This document shows, piece after piece, positions 43,701-54,180 of a stretch of DNA of 64,000 nucleotides. The stretch is from contig CM055908.1 in the NCBI GenBank assembly GCA_029582155.1, positions 25,234,757 through 25,298,756 of the forward strand, read 5' to 3'. The DNA is from Panopea generosa. Taxonomy: Eukaryota > Mollusca > Bivalvia > Adapedonta > Hiatellidae. Below the pieces are notes generated by a model. The model had not been told where the DNA came from and did no database searches. It saw only the letters and a program-made list of their open reading frames with translations. How positions within the stretch are numbered: the first letter of the stretch is position 1; the number at the start of each line of letters is the position of its first letter. Made by a program: the position numbers and the translations under genes.

Positions 43701-45096
43701 TCTAATAAAAAAGATTTGGACAGCGTGAGGTCTAGAACCATGACCTTAGACAACGGAGATCAAAGGTTCCGGCATAGAATACTACTATTGTTGATCTCTG
43801 GTGTGGGGTAGGAATTTTTAGAATGTGTCATGTTCATTACTGTGTTTACATGACCCAACGCCACTGTTGATTTATGGTGCCGATTGAGCGACGTGAGCAA
43901 TAGAATCATGAATATTGTTAAAGATGTAAAATTGTGTATTTGGCCATGGGATGGATTTCCAGTTCTGCGGGTATCTTGGTTTATTTATTTGTTGTTGTAA
44001 CAGGTATTTCGCCCTATCTATATGTTAATTTGTTGTATTTGTACATGTTGAGTGAGCCTGGAATCTTCCTTCCTGTTTGCCTCATATAAACTAGCTATAA
44101 ACATGATGTGCTGGTAGACCATAAAACCCCCAATTCCTTCTTTCATAAAAAAAACAAGATTGCTCATATTTGAGAGCAAATCTAAGGCCAGGAACTGTTG
44201 AACCACTGGCATTGATTACTTTCGACACATTCATCTAACAGGGATCTAACAGTAACATAAAACATGGCACTAACAGTAACATAAAATGTGTTAACAGGAT
44301 ATTTCTTTAGTGGTATATATTTATATATATTTAGAAATTGATGTGATTCCAGCCACAGGTGCCGGGCGCATTGTCGTGTCTTACAACAACCCAGGGCTTG
44401 ATATTTCTTATTAAAACTACTCGTCCTCCCTTTCCAACATTTTTTATTGAATGCTTACGATCAAACGAAATATTAAAGTCAGTTTCTTAAATATTACTCA
44501 TCCTGACCAAATGTTCACTTGTCATGGTGAGCGGACGTGTGCAATTTTTCAGCCCAGCAGCAACTCCTAGCCCCCACCATCTGTTCCCACATCTACAACC
44601 CACTCACATCTTGAAAAATACAATTATATAACTATAGATATCTTAAACAATGTCCAAATATATTATTCTGGCAAGGAAACATTTTCTGGAGAAAAAAAAG
44701 TTTTTCTTGTCAGAATAATATATTTGGACATTGTGGGGGATAGTGGTAAGATATGACAATGCACCCGGCACCTGTGGTTCCAGCAACTGAAATGATAAAG
44801 TTTGCATTTTACCTCTGTTCTGGGTACATTATTGTAGTATACAATCATGTACTCTATTAAACAATTAAAGAATTCTGAGAAAGTGCAATTTGTCAAAAGA
44901 CAAACAAAAAACAATAGGATGGGAAACTGAGTACCTGGTCAGAACATGTATGTACATGTAACGCTACCATTGCACTACCACTAACTCACCTCGACCTCTG
45001 GAAAAAGCCAAACGAGGCAAGTTCATGAGCGGACACAAGTCGACTGGCTTTTCCATCTCCTACTTTGTACAAGATTGACAGTGAAAACAACTTCAT
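37270..45096 (-). CDS. YKT6: YKT6 v-SNARE (R-SNARE), complete, seven coding exons
   Basis: The spliced CDS joins 45096-44990, 43432-43350, 42569-42410, 41563-41518, 40388-40323, 38278-38177 and 37305-37270: 199 residues against 198 in human. All introns are GT-AG and all phases match. YKT6 is a prenylated SNARE without a membrane anchor. It acts in ER-Golgi, Golgi, endosome and autophagosome fusion. Residues 1 to about 135 form the longin domain ([12 protein letters not shown]..., [50 protein letters not shown]). [20 protein letters not shown] starts the SNARE coiled coil, with the zero-layer arginine at R164 ([15 protein letters not shown]). It ends [12 protein letters not shown]195 is the expected palmitoylation or second prenylation site and C196 heads the CAAX box. 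X is Leu rather than the Met of human and yeast. Confidence 0.96.
37499..37742. repeat. (TA)n tracts around a short unique piece
   Basis: TA runs at about 37499-37572 and 37700-37742 in YKT6 intron 6. The TA-coded IYIYIYI frames on the minus strand are artefacts. Confidence 0.9.
37995..38125 (-). repeat. Fragment of the bivalve-type repeat
   Basis: AACATCCATATGAAGTTTGA GTTTAATTGGCCTAG and CATAAGCCCTTCTGGCCTTT GGCCAATAGAG are the 5' part of the 18950-20022 family in reverse, within YKT6 intron 6. Confidence 0.7.
38177..38278 (-). CDS. YKT6: YKT6 coding exon 6 (SNARE motif)
   Basis: Acceptor CTTTTATTTCAG, donor ACT|GTAAGT. Encodes [34 protein letters not shown], with the zero-layer Arg. The acceptor is about 10 bp from a 53-bp minisatellite. 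Confidence 0.96.
38288..39708 (-). repeat. 53-bp minisatellite (about 27 units) in YKT6 intron 5
   Basis: Plus-strand unit: AATATTAAACAGTTATACTG TTATACATGTGTCTGTCTCC TATCACACTCTAG. Variants (GAGTATTAAACAAGTATACT; CATGTCTCTATCTCC) cluster, which points to local unit duplication. The array begins beside the acceptor of exon 6. Confidence 0.95.
39785..40205 (-). mobile_element. Interspersed element, copy 3
   Basis: Reverse-complement match to 32783-33375: CTGTCGATCTCTGCAGAGGG, ACCAACCCCTGTGTGGTTCC, CACTGTGGCTCATGCATGTC and AAATCTTCCTTCCTGATGGG. Confidence 0.75.
40323..40388 (-). CDS. YKT6: YKT6 coding exon 5
   Basis: Acceptor TTACTTTTTCAG, donor CTT|GTGAGT. Encodes [22 protein letters not shown], the start of the SNARE motif. 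Confidence 0.96.
40870..41155 (+). repeat. 30-bp minisatellite (about 9 units) in YKT6 intron 4
   Basis: Unit GTAACAAAATTAGTGTAGGT AGGCTATAGT, with variants GTGGGATTAAGT and GAAGATAGGCTTTAGT that recur in a three-unit order. Confidence 0.92.
41255..41463. repeat. Foldback repeat, copy 2 of 2
   Basis: GTTTTGGTGTAAGATC and GATCTTACACCAAAAC are perfect 16-bp inverted repeats. Internal ATATTCTCACTCGTGGCAAG matches 13645-13890. It sits 55 bp from the donor of YKT6 exon 4. Confidence 0.75.
41518..41563 (-). CDS. YKT6: YKT6 coding exon 4 (46 bp)
   Basis: Acceptor TTCTTTTTTTCAG, donor CAG|GTAAGA. Encodes [15 protein letters not shown]. Confidence 0.94.
42124..42350 (-). mobile_element. piggyBac-like MITE, second full copy
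   Basis: TTAACCCTTTACTTCATATA GACG at one end and GAGTAATGGGTTAA at the other. The inner foldback is GAAAACAGTGCAGGAAG paired with CTTCCTGCACTGTTTTC. Only one unit of the 24-bp repeat is present, against four in the copy at 2006. It lies in YKT6 intron 3, 60 bp from exon 3. Confidence 0.82.
42410..42569 (-). CDS. YKT6: YKT6 coding exon 3
   Basis: Acceptor GTTTGTTTCAG, donor GAAGA|GTAAGT. Core of the longin domain, [36 protein letters not shown], up to WSTAKE. Confidence 0.95.
42745..42905 (+). repeat. 3' part of the interspersed element
   Basis: GAACCAAAAAGCCATGAATG ATTCTTTTT and TTAATTTATCATTATATTTA match 33215-33375. Confidence 0.65.
43058..43225 (+). mobile_element. SINE family E
   Basis: GGGCAGTAGTGTAATGGATC GAGTG, AGAGGTTGTGGGTTTGATCC and AACAACACTCAGTACTGGTT. 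In YKT6 intron 2; matches 28450-28600 in reverse. Confidence 0.8.
43350..43432 (-). CDS. YKT6: YKT6 coding exon 2
   Basis: Acceptor ATTTCAG, donor ACAAG|GTATGT. Encodes [27 protein letters not shown]. Confidence 0.95.
43568..43750 (-). mobile_element. SINE family B
   Basis: ACCATTTTCAACACAGAACA GG, CGGCATATTCAGATTTATTT and CTACAAGTAACTGGCAAG on the plus strand. In YKT6 intron 1. Confidence 0.78.
43760..44135 (-). mobile_element. Interspersed element, copy 4 (diverged)
   Basis: TGATCTCTGGTGTGGGGTAG G, GTGTCATGTTCATTACTG and GAGCCTGGAATCTTCCTTCC TGTTTG match 39785-40205. Confidence 0.65.
44349..44783. mobile_element. Foldback DNA element with 35-bp inverted ends and inner hairpin
   Basis: The left arm CCACAGGTGCCGGGCGCATT GTCGTGTCTTA and the right arm TAAGATATGACAATGCACCC GGCACCTGTGG pair with few mismatches. 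Inside, 44648-44675 (CAATGTCCAAATATATTATT CTGGCAAG) pairs with 44706-44733 with one mismatch. It lies in YKT6 intron 1, about 200 bp from exon 1. Confidence 0.8.
44990..45096 (-). CDS. YKT6: YKT6 coding exon 1
   Basis: ATG at 45096 in ACAAGTATGAAG; 35 codons plus two bases; donor TCGAG|GTGAGT. A 28-nt 5'UTR precedes it in the same exon, after the acceptor TTTATTTTCAG at 45125-45127. Confidence 0.95.
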
Positions 45097-45123
45097 ACTT
45101 GTATTTGTTCTGCTTCTTGTCTG

Positions 45124-45935
45124 TCTGAAAATAAATGTGTAGCATTTTTTAATTTCTTTACAATTGCCTTTAGTTTTAAAACAGAAAAGAATATTTACAT
45201 GCATGAAAACTGGCTACTCCAAGATAATGCAACTTTTCTAGATAACTTTGCCACTGACAAAATTTGCATGGAAATGCCCCCAGAATGTATAAAATGCCTG
45301 TACACTAACAAAATTCTTGAGGGACATGCCCCTGTGATCCGCCTAGGACCTGGTGAATGCACATAATTTTCGGGTCATCTACACCACTGATGGGAACCTG
45401 CCGTATCAATTTGATAATCAAATATATTTTTCCTCCAATTACTAAACTTTAGTTCTAGTTTTTGTAAGAACTTGTGAATTTTCAGTCAATATAATTATTT
45501 TCTACAAAGTTGAGATTTGTTTATATGTTCACTTAAGTTTCGGTTTCCATCCAATGGCGAATCCATTTTATCTTCCTATCGTACATACTTTTGGTCTTCT
45601 GAGGAACTTATTAAGCTCTTTTAGATCATCATCGTGTCCGATTCAATAATCGATTATACAAGTTTACACCCCTTACAATTTTGTTTCACAGTCAAAAGAT
45701 GTTTTGATCAGAACAACTTACCAGCTTTCTATAAAATGCTAATTATTACCAACTCTACTCTTTTTCACAACAGAAACTCAACGTCTGTTAGGCTGAATGA
45801 AACCTTTGTACAGTAATGACGAATAACAGTATATTTAACTTTGACTATAAACGTGAATCGTCACTTTGTAATATGTCAACAACTGCTCATATATTAAAAT
45901 ATCTCAACTTTTTTACTAACAATTAATTCCTGACT
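45124..45935 (-). promoter_or_regulatory. YKT6: Probable YKT6 5'UTR intron, non-coding first exon and promoter side
   Basis: A minus-strand acceptor TTATTTTCAG at 45125-45127 precedes the ATG exon. A strong donor CTG|GTAAGTT lies at 45722/45721. A non-coding exon of about 0.2 kb (45722 to about 45930) is therefore likely. The exact start site is not visible. Confidence 0.4.
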
Positions 45936-45938
45936 CAA

Positions 45939-45950
45939 CCGGAAGTGACG
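45939..45950 (-). promoter_or_regulatory. YKT6: ETS-type promoter motif CCGGAAGTGACG
   Basis: CCGGAAGTGACG on the plus strand is the ETS-family consensus common in housekeeping promoters. It sits just upstream of the inferred first exon of YKT6 and about 160 bp from the start of the satellite array. Confidence 0.45.
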
Positions 45951-46105
45951 GATTTGATTTCAGATTTGTATACCGAAAAGTAAATAAATGTATCGAAACA
46001 AGTGAATTAGTGACGAAACGGATTTTGATGCTAATACAAAAAAAAAAGTTATTAAGTTAAAAACAATACGATAAAATAGTAAAGAAGTAGAATTAATCAT
46101 CATAT

Positions 46106-49100
46106 AGCCCATTGCATCTCTCGCTTCTTGACTATTCTTGCCGCTGAATAGTGATATTACCTGTAACGAAACACTTAATTCTTGAAGATAGTCAAACACC
46201 GCTTATGTAGTCCACGACACCTCTCATTTCTTGACTCTTCTTGCCGCTGAATAGTGATATTCAAGTAACGAAACACTTAATTCTTGAAGATATTCAAACA
46301 CCACTTATGTAGTCCACGACACCTCTCACTTCTTGACTCTTCTTGTCGCTGAATAATGATATTACCTGAATGCAACACTTAATTCTTGAAGCTAGTCAAA
46401 CACCGCTTATGTAGTCCACGACACCTCTCATTTCTTGACTCTTCTTGCCGCTGAATAGTGATATTACCAGTAACGAAACACTTAATTCTTGAAGCTAGTC
46501 AAACACCAATTATGTAGTCCACGACACCTCTCACTTCTTGACTCTTCTTGTCGCTGAATAATGATATTACCTGTATGCAACACTTAATTCTTGAAGCTAG
46601 TCAAACACCGCTTATGTAGTCCACGACACCTCTCATTTCTTGACTCTTCTTGCCGCTGAATAGTGATATTACCAGTAACGAAACACTTAATTCTTGAAGC
46701 TAGTCAAACACCACTTATGTATTCCACGACATCTCTCGCTTCTAGACTCTTCTTGTCGCTGAATAATGATATTACCTGTATCACAACTCTTAATTCTTGA
46801 AGCTAATCAAAACCACTTATGTAGTCCACGACACCTCTCGCTTCTTAACTCTTCTTGCTGCTGAATAGTGATATTACCAGTAACGAAACACTTAACTCTT
46901 GAAGATAGTCAAACACCGTTTATGTAGTCCACGACACCTCTCACTTCTTGACTCTTCTTGTCGCTGAATAATGATATTACCTGTATGCAACACTTAATTC
47001 TTGAAGCTAGTCAAACACCGCTTATGTAGTCCACGACACCTCTCATTTCTTGACTCTTCTTGCCGCTGAATAGTGATATTACCAGTAACGAAACACTTAA
47101 TTCTTGAAGATAGTCAAACACCACTTATGTAGTCCACGACACCTCTCACTTCTTGACTCTTATTGTCGCTGAATAATGATATTACCTGTATGTAACACTT
47201 AATTCTTGAAGCTAGTCAAACACCGCTTATGTAGTCCACGACACCTCTCGTTTCTTGACTCTTCTTGCCGCTGAATAGTGATATTACCAGTAACGAAACA
47301 CTTAATTCTTGAAGCTAGTCAAACACCGCTTATGTAGTCCACGGCACCTATCGCTTCTTGACACTTCTTGCCGCTGAAGAGTGCTATTACCTGTATGCAA
47401 CACTTAATTCTTGAAGCTAATCAAACACCGCTTATGTAGTCCACGACACCTTTCTCGTCTTGACACTTCTTGCCGCTGAATAGTGCTATTACCTGTATGC
47501 AACACTTAATTCTTGAAGCTCATCAAACACCGCTTATGTAGTCCATGACACCTCTCAGTTCTTGACTCTTCTTGTCGCTGAATAGTGATATTACCTGTAA
47601 CTAAACACTTAATTCTTGAAGCTAGTCAAACACCGCTTATGTAGTCCACGACACCTCTCGCTTCTTGATTCTTCTTGTCGCTGAATTGTGATATTACCTG
47701 TATCACAACACTTAATTCTTGAAGCTAGTCAAACACCGTTTATGTAGTCCACGACACCTCTCGCTTCTTGACTCTTCTTGTCGCTGAATAGTGATATTAC
47801 CTGTATCACAACACTTAATTCTTGAAGCTTATCAAACACCGTTGATGTAGTCCACAAAACCTTTCGCTTCTTGACTCTTCTTGCCGCTGAATAGTGCTAT
47901 TACCTGTAACGAAACACTACTTGAAGCTAGTCAAACTCTGCTTATGTAGTACACGACACCTTTCGCTTAATGACTCTTCTTGCCGCTGAATATTGATATA
48001 ACCTATATCGCAACACTTAATTCTTGAAGCTAGTCAAACACCACTTATATAGTCCACGACATCTCTCGCTTCTAGACTCTTCTTGCCGCTGAATATTGAT
48101 ATTACCTGTATCACAACACTTAATTCTTGAAGCTAGTCAAAACCGCTTATGTAGTCCACGACACCTCTCGCTTCTTGACTCTTCTTGTCGCTGAATAGTG
48201 ATATTACCTGTAACGAAACACTTAATTCTTGAAGATAGTCAAACACCGTTTATGTAGTCCACGGCACCTCTCGCTTCTTCATTCTTCTTGCCGCTGAATA
48301 GTGATATTACCTGTATCACAACACTTAATTCTTGAAGCTAGTCAAACACCGCTTATGTAGTCAACGACACCTCTTGCTTCTTGACTCTTCTTGTCGCTGA
48401 ATAGTGATATTACCTGTATCACAACACTCAATTCTTGAATCTAATCAAACACCGCTTATGTAGTCCACAAAACCTTTCGCTTCTTCACTCTTCTTGCCGC
48501 TGAATAGTGCTATTACCTGTAACGAAACACTACTTGAAGCTTGTCAAACTCTGCTTATGTAGTACACGACACCTTTCGCTTCTTGACTCTTCTTGCCGCT
48601 GAATATTGATATTACGTATATCACAACACTTAATTCTTGAAGCTAGTCAAACACCACTTATGTAGTCCACGACATCTCTCGCTTCTAGACTCTTCTTGTC
48701 GCTGAATAATGATATTATCTGTATCACAACTCTTAATTCTTGAAGCTAATCAAAACCGCTTATGTAGTCCACGACACCTCTCGCTTCTTGACTCTTCTTG
48801 CCGCTGAATAGTGATATTACCTGTAACGAAACACTTAATTCTTGAAGATAGTCAAACACCGTTTATGTAGTCCACGGCACCTCTCGCTTCTTCATTCTTC
48901 TTGCCGCTGAATAGTGATATTACCTGCAAAGAAACACTTAATTCTTGAAGCTAGTCACATACTGCTTATGTAGTCCACGACACCCTTTGCTTCTTGACAC
49001 TTCTTGCCGCTGAATACTGCTATTACCTGTATTGCAACACTTAATTCTTGAAGCTAGTCAAACACCGCTTATGTAGTCCACGACACCTCTCGCTTCTTGA

Positions 49101-52100
49101 CACTTCTTGCCGCTGAATAGTGCTATTACCTGTATTGCAACACTTAATTCTTGAAGATAGTCAAACACCGTTTATGTAGTCCACGACACCTTTCGCTTCT
49201 TGACTCTTCTTGCCGCTGAATAGTGATATTACCTGTATTGCAACACTTAATTCTTGAAGCTAATCAAACACCGCATATGTAATCCACGACACCTTTCGCT
49301 TATTGACTCTTCTTCCGCTGAATAGTGCTATTACCAGTAACGAAACACTTATTGAAGCTAGTCAAACACCGCTTATGTAGTCCACGACACCTCTCGCTTC
49401 TTGACTCTTCTTGTCGCTGAATAATGATATTACCTGTATCACAACACTTAAGTCTTGAAGCTAATCAAACACCGCTTATGTAGTCCACAAAACCTCTCGC
49501 TTCTTGACGCTTCTTGCCGCTGAATAGTGATATTACCTGTGACGAAACACTTCTTGAAGCTAGTCAAACTCTGCTTATGTAGTCCACGACACACATCTCG
49601 CTTCTTGACTCTTCTTGCCGCTGAATATTGATATTACCTGTATCACAACACTTAATTCTTGAAGCTAATCAAACACCGCTTATGTAGTCCACGACACCTT
49701 TCGCTTCTTGACTCTTCTTGCCGCTGAATAGTGCTATTACCTGTAACGAAACACTACTTGAAGCTAGTCAAACACCGCTTATGTAGTCCACGACACCTCT
49801 CGCTTCTTGACACTTCTTGCCGCTGAATAGTGCTATTACCTGTATTGCAACACTTAATTCTTGAAGATAGTCAAACACCGTTTATGTAGTCCACGACACC
49901 TTTCGCTTCTTGACTCTTCTTGCCGCTGAATAGTGATATTACCTGTATTGCAACACTTAATTCTTGAAGCTAATCAAACACCGCATATGTAATCCACGAC
50001 ACCTTTCGCTTATTGACTCTTCTTCCGCTGAATAGTGCTATTACCTGTAACGAAACACTTCTTGAAGCTAGTCAAACACCGCTTATGTAGTCCACGACAC
50101 CTCTCGCTTCTTGACTCTTCTTGTCGCTGAATAATGATATTACCTGTATCACAACACTTAAGTCTTGAAGCTAATCAAACACCGCTTATGTAGTCCACAA
50201 AACCTCTCGCTTCTTGACTCTTCTTGCCGCTGAATAGTGATATTACCTGTGACGAAACACTTCTTGAAGCTAGTCAAACTCTGCTTATGTAGTCCACGAC
50301 ACACATCTCGCTTCTTGACTCTTCTTGCCGCTGAATATTGATATTACCTGTATCACAACACTTAATTCTTAAAGCTAATCAAACACCGCTTATGTAGTCC
50401 ACGACACCTCTCGTTTCTTGACTCTTCTTGTCGCTGAGCAGTGATATTACCTGTAACGAAACGTTTCTTGACGCTAGTCAAACATCGCTGCTAAAGTCCA
50501 TGACACCTATCGTTTCTTGACTCTTCTTGTCGCTGAATAGTGATATTGCCTGTAACGAAACTTTTCTTGATGCTAGTCAAACACCGCTGCTATAGTCCAC
50601 GACACCTCTCGCTTCTTGACTCTTCTTGTCGCTCAATAGTGATATTACCTGTAACGAAACACTTCTTCAAGCTAGTCAAACTCCGCTTATGTAGTCCACG
50701 ACACCTCTCGCTTCTTGACTCTTCTTGCCGCTGAATATTGATATTACCTGTACCACAACACTTAATTCTTGAAGCTAATAAGACACTGCTGATGTAGTCC
50801 ACGACACCTCTCGCTTCTAGACTCTTCTTGTCGCTGAATAGTGATATTACCTGTATCACAACACTTAATTCTTGAAGCTAATCAAACACCGCTTATGTAG
50901 TCCACAAAACCTCTCGCTTCTTGACTCTTCTTGCCGCTGAATAGTGATATTACCTGTAACGAAACACTTTTTGAAGCTAGTCAAACACCGCTTATGTAGT
51001 CCACGACACCTCTCGTTTCTTGACTCTTCTTGCCGCTGAATAGTGATATTACATGTAACGAAACGTTTCTTGATGTTAGTCAAACACCGCTGCTATAGTC
51101 CATGACACCTCTCGTTTCTTGACTCCTCTTGCAGCTGAATAATGATATTACCTGTAACGAAACATTTCTTGATGCTAGTCAAACACCTCTGCTATAGTCC
51201 ATGACACCTCTCGTTTCTTGACTCTTCTAGTCACTGAATAGTGATATTACCTGTAACAAAATGTTTCTTGACGCTTGTCAAACACCGCTGCTATAGTCCA
51301 TGACACCTCTCGTTTCTTGACTTTTCTTGGCGCTGAATAGTGATATTTCCTGTAACAAAACGTTTCTTGAAGCTAGTCAAACACCGCTTATGTAGTCAAC
51401 GACACCTCTTGCTTCTTGACTCTTCTTGTCGCTGAACAGTGATATTACTTATAAAGAAACGTTTCTTGACGCTAGTCAAACACCGCTGCTATAGTCCATG
51501 ACACCTCTCGTTTCTTGACTCTTCTTGTCGCTGAATAGTGACATTACTTGTAACGAAACGTTTTTTGATGCTAGTCAAACACCGCTGCTATAGTCCATGA
51601 CACCTCTCGCTTCTTGACTCTTCTTGTTGCTGAATTGTGATATTACCTGTAACGAAACGTTCCTTGATGCTAGTCAAACACCGCTGCTATAGTCCATGAC
51701 ACCTCTCGTTCTTGACTCTTCTTGTCGCTGAATAGTGACATTACCTGTAACGATACGTTTCTTGACGCTAGTTAAACACCGCTTTTGTAGCACATGACAC
51801 ATCTGACTTCTTTACCCTTCTTGTTGTAAATAGTGAAGTTATCTGTAACGAAATATTTCTTGACGCTTATCAAACACCACTTATGTAGCACATGACACAT
51901 GACACATCTGGCTTCTTGAACCTTCTTGTCGTTAAATAGTGAAGTTATCTGTAACAAAACATTTTTTGATGCTAACCACACACCACGTATGTAGCACATG
52001 ACACATCCGGCTTCTTGACCTTTCTTGTCGCTAAATAGTGAAGTTATCTGTAACGTAAACTTTCTTGATGCTAATCAAACACCACTTATGTAGCACATGG

Positions 52101-53575
52101 CACATCTGGCTTCTTGACCCTTCTTGTCGCTTAATAGTGAAGTTATCAGAAACAATAACTTTCTTGACGCTAATCAAACACCACTTATGTAGCACATGGC
52201 ACATCTGGCTTCTTGACTCTTCTTGTCGCTAAATAGTGAAGTTATCTGTAACGAAACATTTCTTGACGCTAATCAAACACCACTTATGTAGCACATGGCA
52301 TATCTGGCTTCTTGACCCTTCTTGTCGCTAAATAGTGAAGTTATCAGAAACGTTAACTTTCTTGACGCTAATCAAACACCACTTATGTAGCACATGGCAC
52401 AGCTGGCTTCTTGACTCTTGTTATCGCGAAATAGTGAAGTTATCTGTAACGAAACATTTATTGACGCTAATCAAACACCACTTATGTAGCACATGGCACA
52501 TCTGGCTTCTTGACCCTTCTTGTTGCTAAATAGTGAAGTTATCTGTAACGAAACATTTCTTGACGCTAATCAAACACCACTTATGTAGCACATGGTACAT
52601 CTGGCTTTTTGACTCTTGTTGTCGCTAAATAGTGAAGTTATCTGTAACGAAACATTTCTTGACACTAATCAAACACCACTTATGTAGCACATGGCATATC
52701 TGGCTTCTTGACCCTTCTTGTCGCTAAATAGTGAAGTTACCTGTAACGAAACAATTCTTGACGCTAATCAAACACCACTTATGTAGCACATGACACACCT
52801 GACTTATTGATTCTTCTTGTTGCTAAATAGTGAAGTTATCTGTAACGAAACATTTCTTGACGCTTATCAAACACCACTTATGTAGCACATGGCACATCTG
52901 GCTTCTTGACCCTTCTTGTCACTAAATAGTGAAGTTATCTGTAACGAAAACATTTCTTGACGCTAATCAAACACCACTTATGTAGCACATGGCACATCTG
53001 GCTTCTTGACCCTTCTTGTCGCTAAATAGTGAAGTTATCTGTAACGAAACATTTCTTGACGCTAATCAAACACCACTTATGTAGCACATGGCACATCTGG
53101 CTTCTTGACTCTTCTTGTCGCTAAATAGTGAAGTTATCTGTAACGAAACATTTCTTGACGCTAATCAAACACTACTTATGTAGCACATGGCACATCTGGC
53201 TTCTTGACTCTTCTTGTCGCTAAATAGTGAAGTTATCTGTAACGAAACATTTCTTGACGCTAATCAAACACCACTTATGAAGCACATGGCACATGGCACA
53301 TCAGGCTTCTTGACTCTTCTTGTCGCTAAATAGTGAAGTTACCTGTAACGGAACATTTTTTGACGCTAATCAAACACCACTTATGTAGCACATGGCACAT
53401 CTGGCTTCTTGACTCTTCTTGTCGCTAAATAGTGAAGTTACCTGTAACAAAACATTTCTTGACGCTAATCAAACACCACTTATATAGTTAATGACACACC
53501 TGGCATATTGACTCTTCTTGTCGCTAAATAGTGATGTTACTTGTAACGAAATGCTTTTTTACGCTAATCAAACAC
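46106..53575 (+). repeat. 7.5 kb satellite array, 99-104 bp monomers, three blocks
   Basis: About 73 head-to-tail monomers. Block 1 (46106 to about 50450): CTCTTCTTGCCGCTGAATAG TGATATTACC ... TTATGTAGTCCACGACACCT, about 103 bp. Block 2 (about 50450-51760): ACACCGCTGCTATAGTCCAT GACACCTCTCGTTTCTTGAC, about 99 bp. Block 3 (about 51760-53575): CACCACTTATGTAGCACATG GCACATCTGGCTTCTTGACC and GCTAAATAGTGAAGTTATCT, 99 bp. Blocks change in order, as expected of an array homogenised locally. Decayed monomer pieces continue to about 53760. It has no gene. Confidence 0.96.
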
Positions 53576-53780
53576 AAATAAAATAATACTTATTGATGAA
53601 AAATTTCTTATCTGACTTTATGTATACACTTATTTGCTATGTTGACCAATGTAGTCCGTGATAATTTAATATTTGTACAATATCGTGCTTCTTAACGCTA
53701 AGTTAATTTGACAGTTATTGACGCTGATTTATGTAGTCCGTGGCACCTCTGTGGCAACCTGTAGTGTAAGAAAAACCCTC

Positions 53781-53818
53781 GTTACACTAAGGGTTGACAC
53801 CGCACCCCTTAGTGTAAC
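53781..53818. repeat. Perfect 13-bp hairpin
   Basis: GTTACACTAAGGG at 53781-53793 and CCCTTAGTGTAAC at 53806-53818 with a 12-base loop. Nearby CAGTTTTTGTTACACTTAGC and the hairpin-like 57798-57826 share the word. Confidence 0.85.
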
Positions 53819-54023
53819 AAAGTCAGTTTTTGTTACACTTAGCTTTGACACCGCAAACTTTAGCGTAAATTTAGAAAATCATCTTCTCTATAATCCCTAC
53901 ATATTAAGGCAAATTACACAATTTAAATATGTTTAATACCGAGACGTATTGTTTATGCAACCGCCTTGAAATGGGTGTGGGTGTGGTGGGGGTGAGGGGT
54001 ATAGTGCTATATAAACTATATTG

Positions 54024-54085
54024 CTACTTCACTATTAAGCGACAGGAAGAGTCATGAAGCCGGATGTGCCATGTGCTACATAAGT
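54024..54085 (-). repeat. Single inverted satellite monomer
   Basis: On the minus strand ACTTATGTAGCACATGGCAC ATCCGGCTTC and CGCTTAATAGTGAAGTAG match block 3 monomers. It lies about 450 bp beyond the array and in the opposite direction. Confidence 0.85.
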
Positions 54086-54120
54086 ACAACCGAGCTATTC
54101 CTATTTCTGATGAGATAAAC

Positions 54121-54122
54121 AC

Positions 54123-54177
<55 letters not shown>
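54121..54177. repeat. C-run and (CT)n microsatellite
   Basis: About 13 C followed by about 22 CT repeats. Confidence 0.97.

Positions 54178-54179
<2 letters not shown>

Positions 54180-54180
<1 letters not shown>

Noticed and set aside
46106-53575. CRISPR-like array
   Set aside because: Monomers are contiguous with no unique spacers, and the DNA is eukaryotic; it is a satellite.
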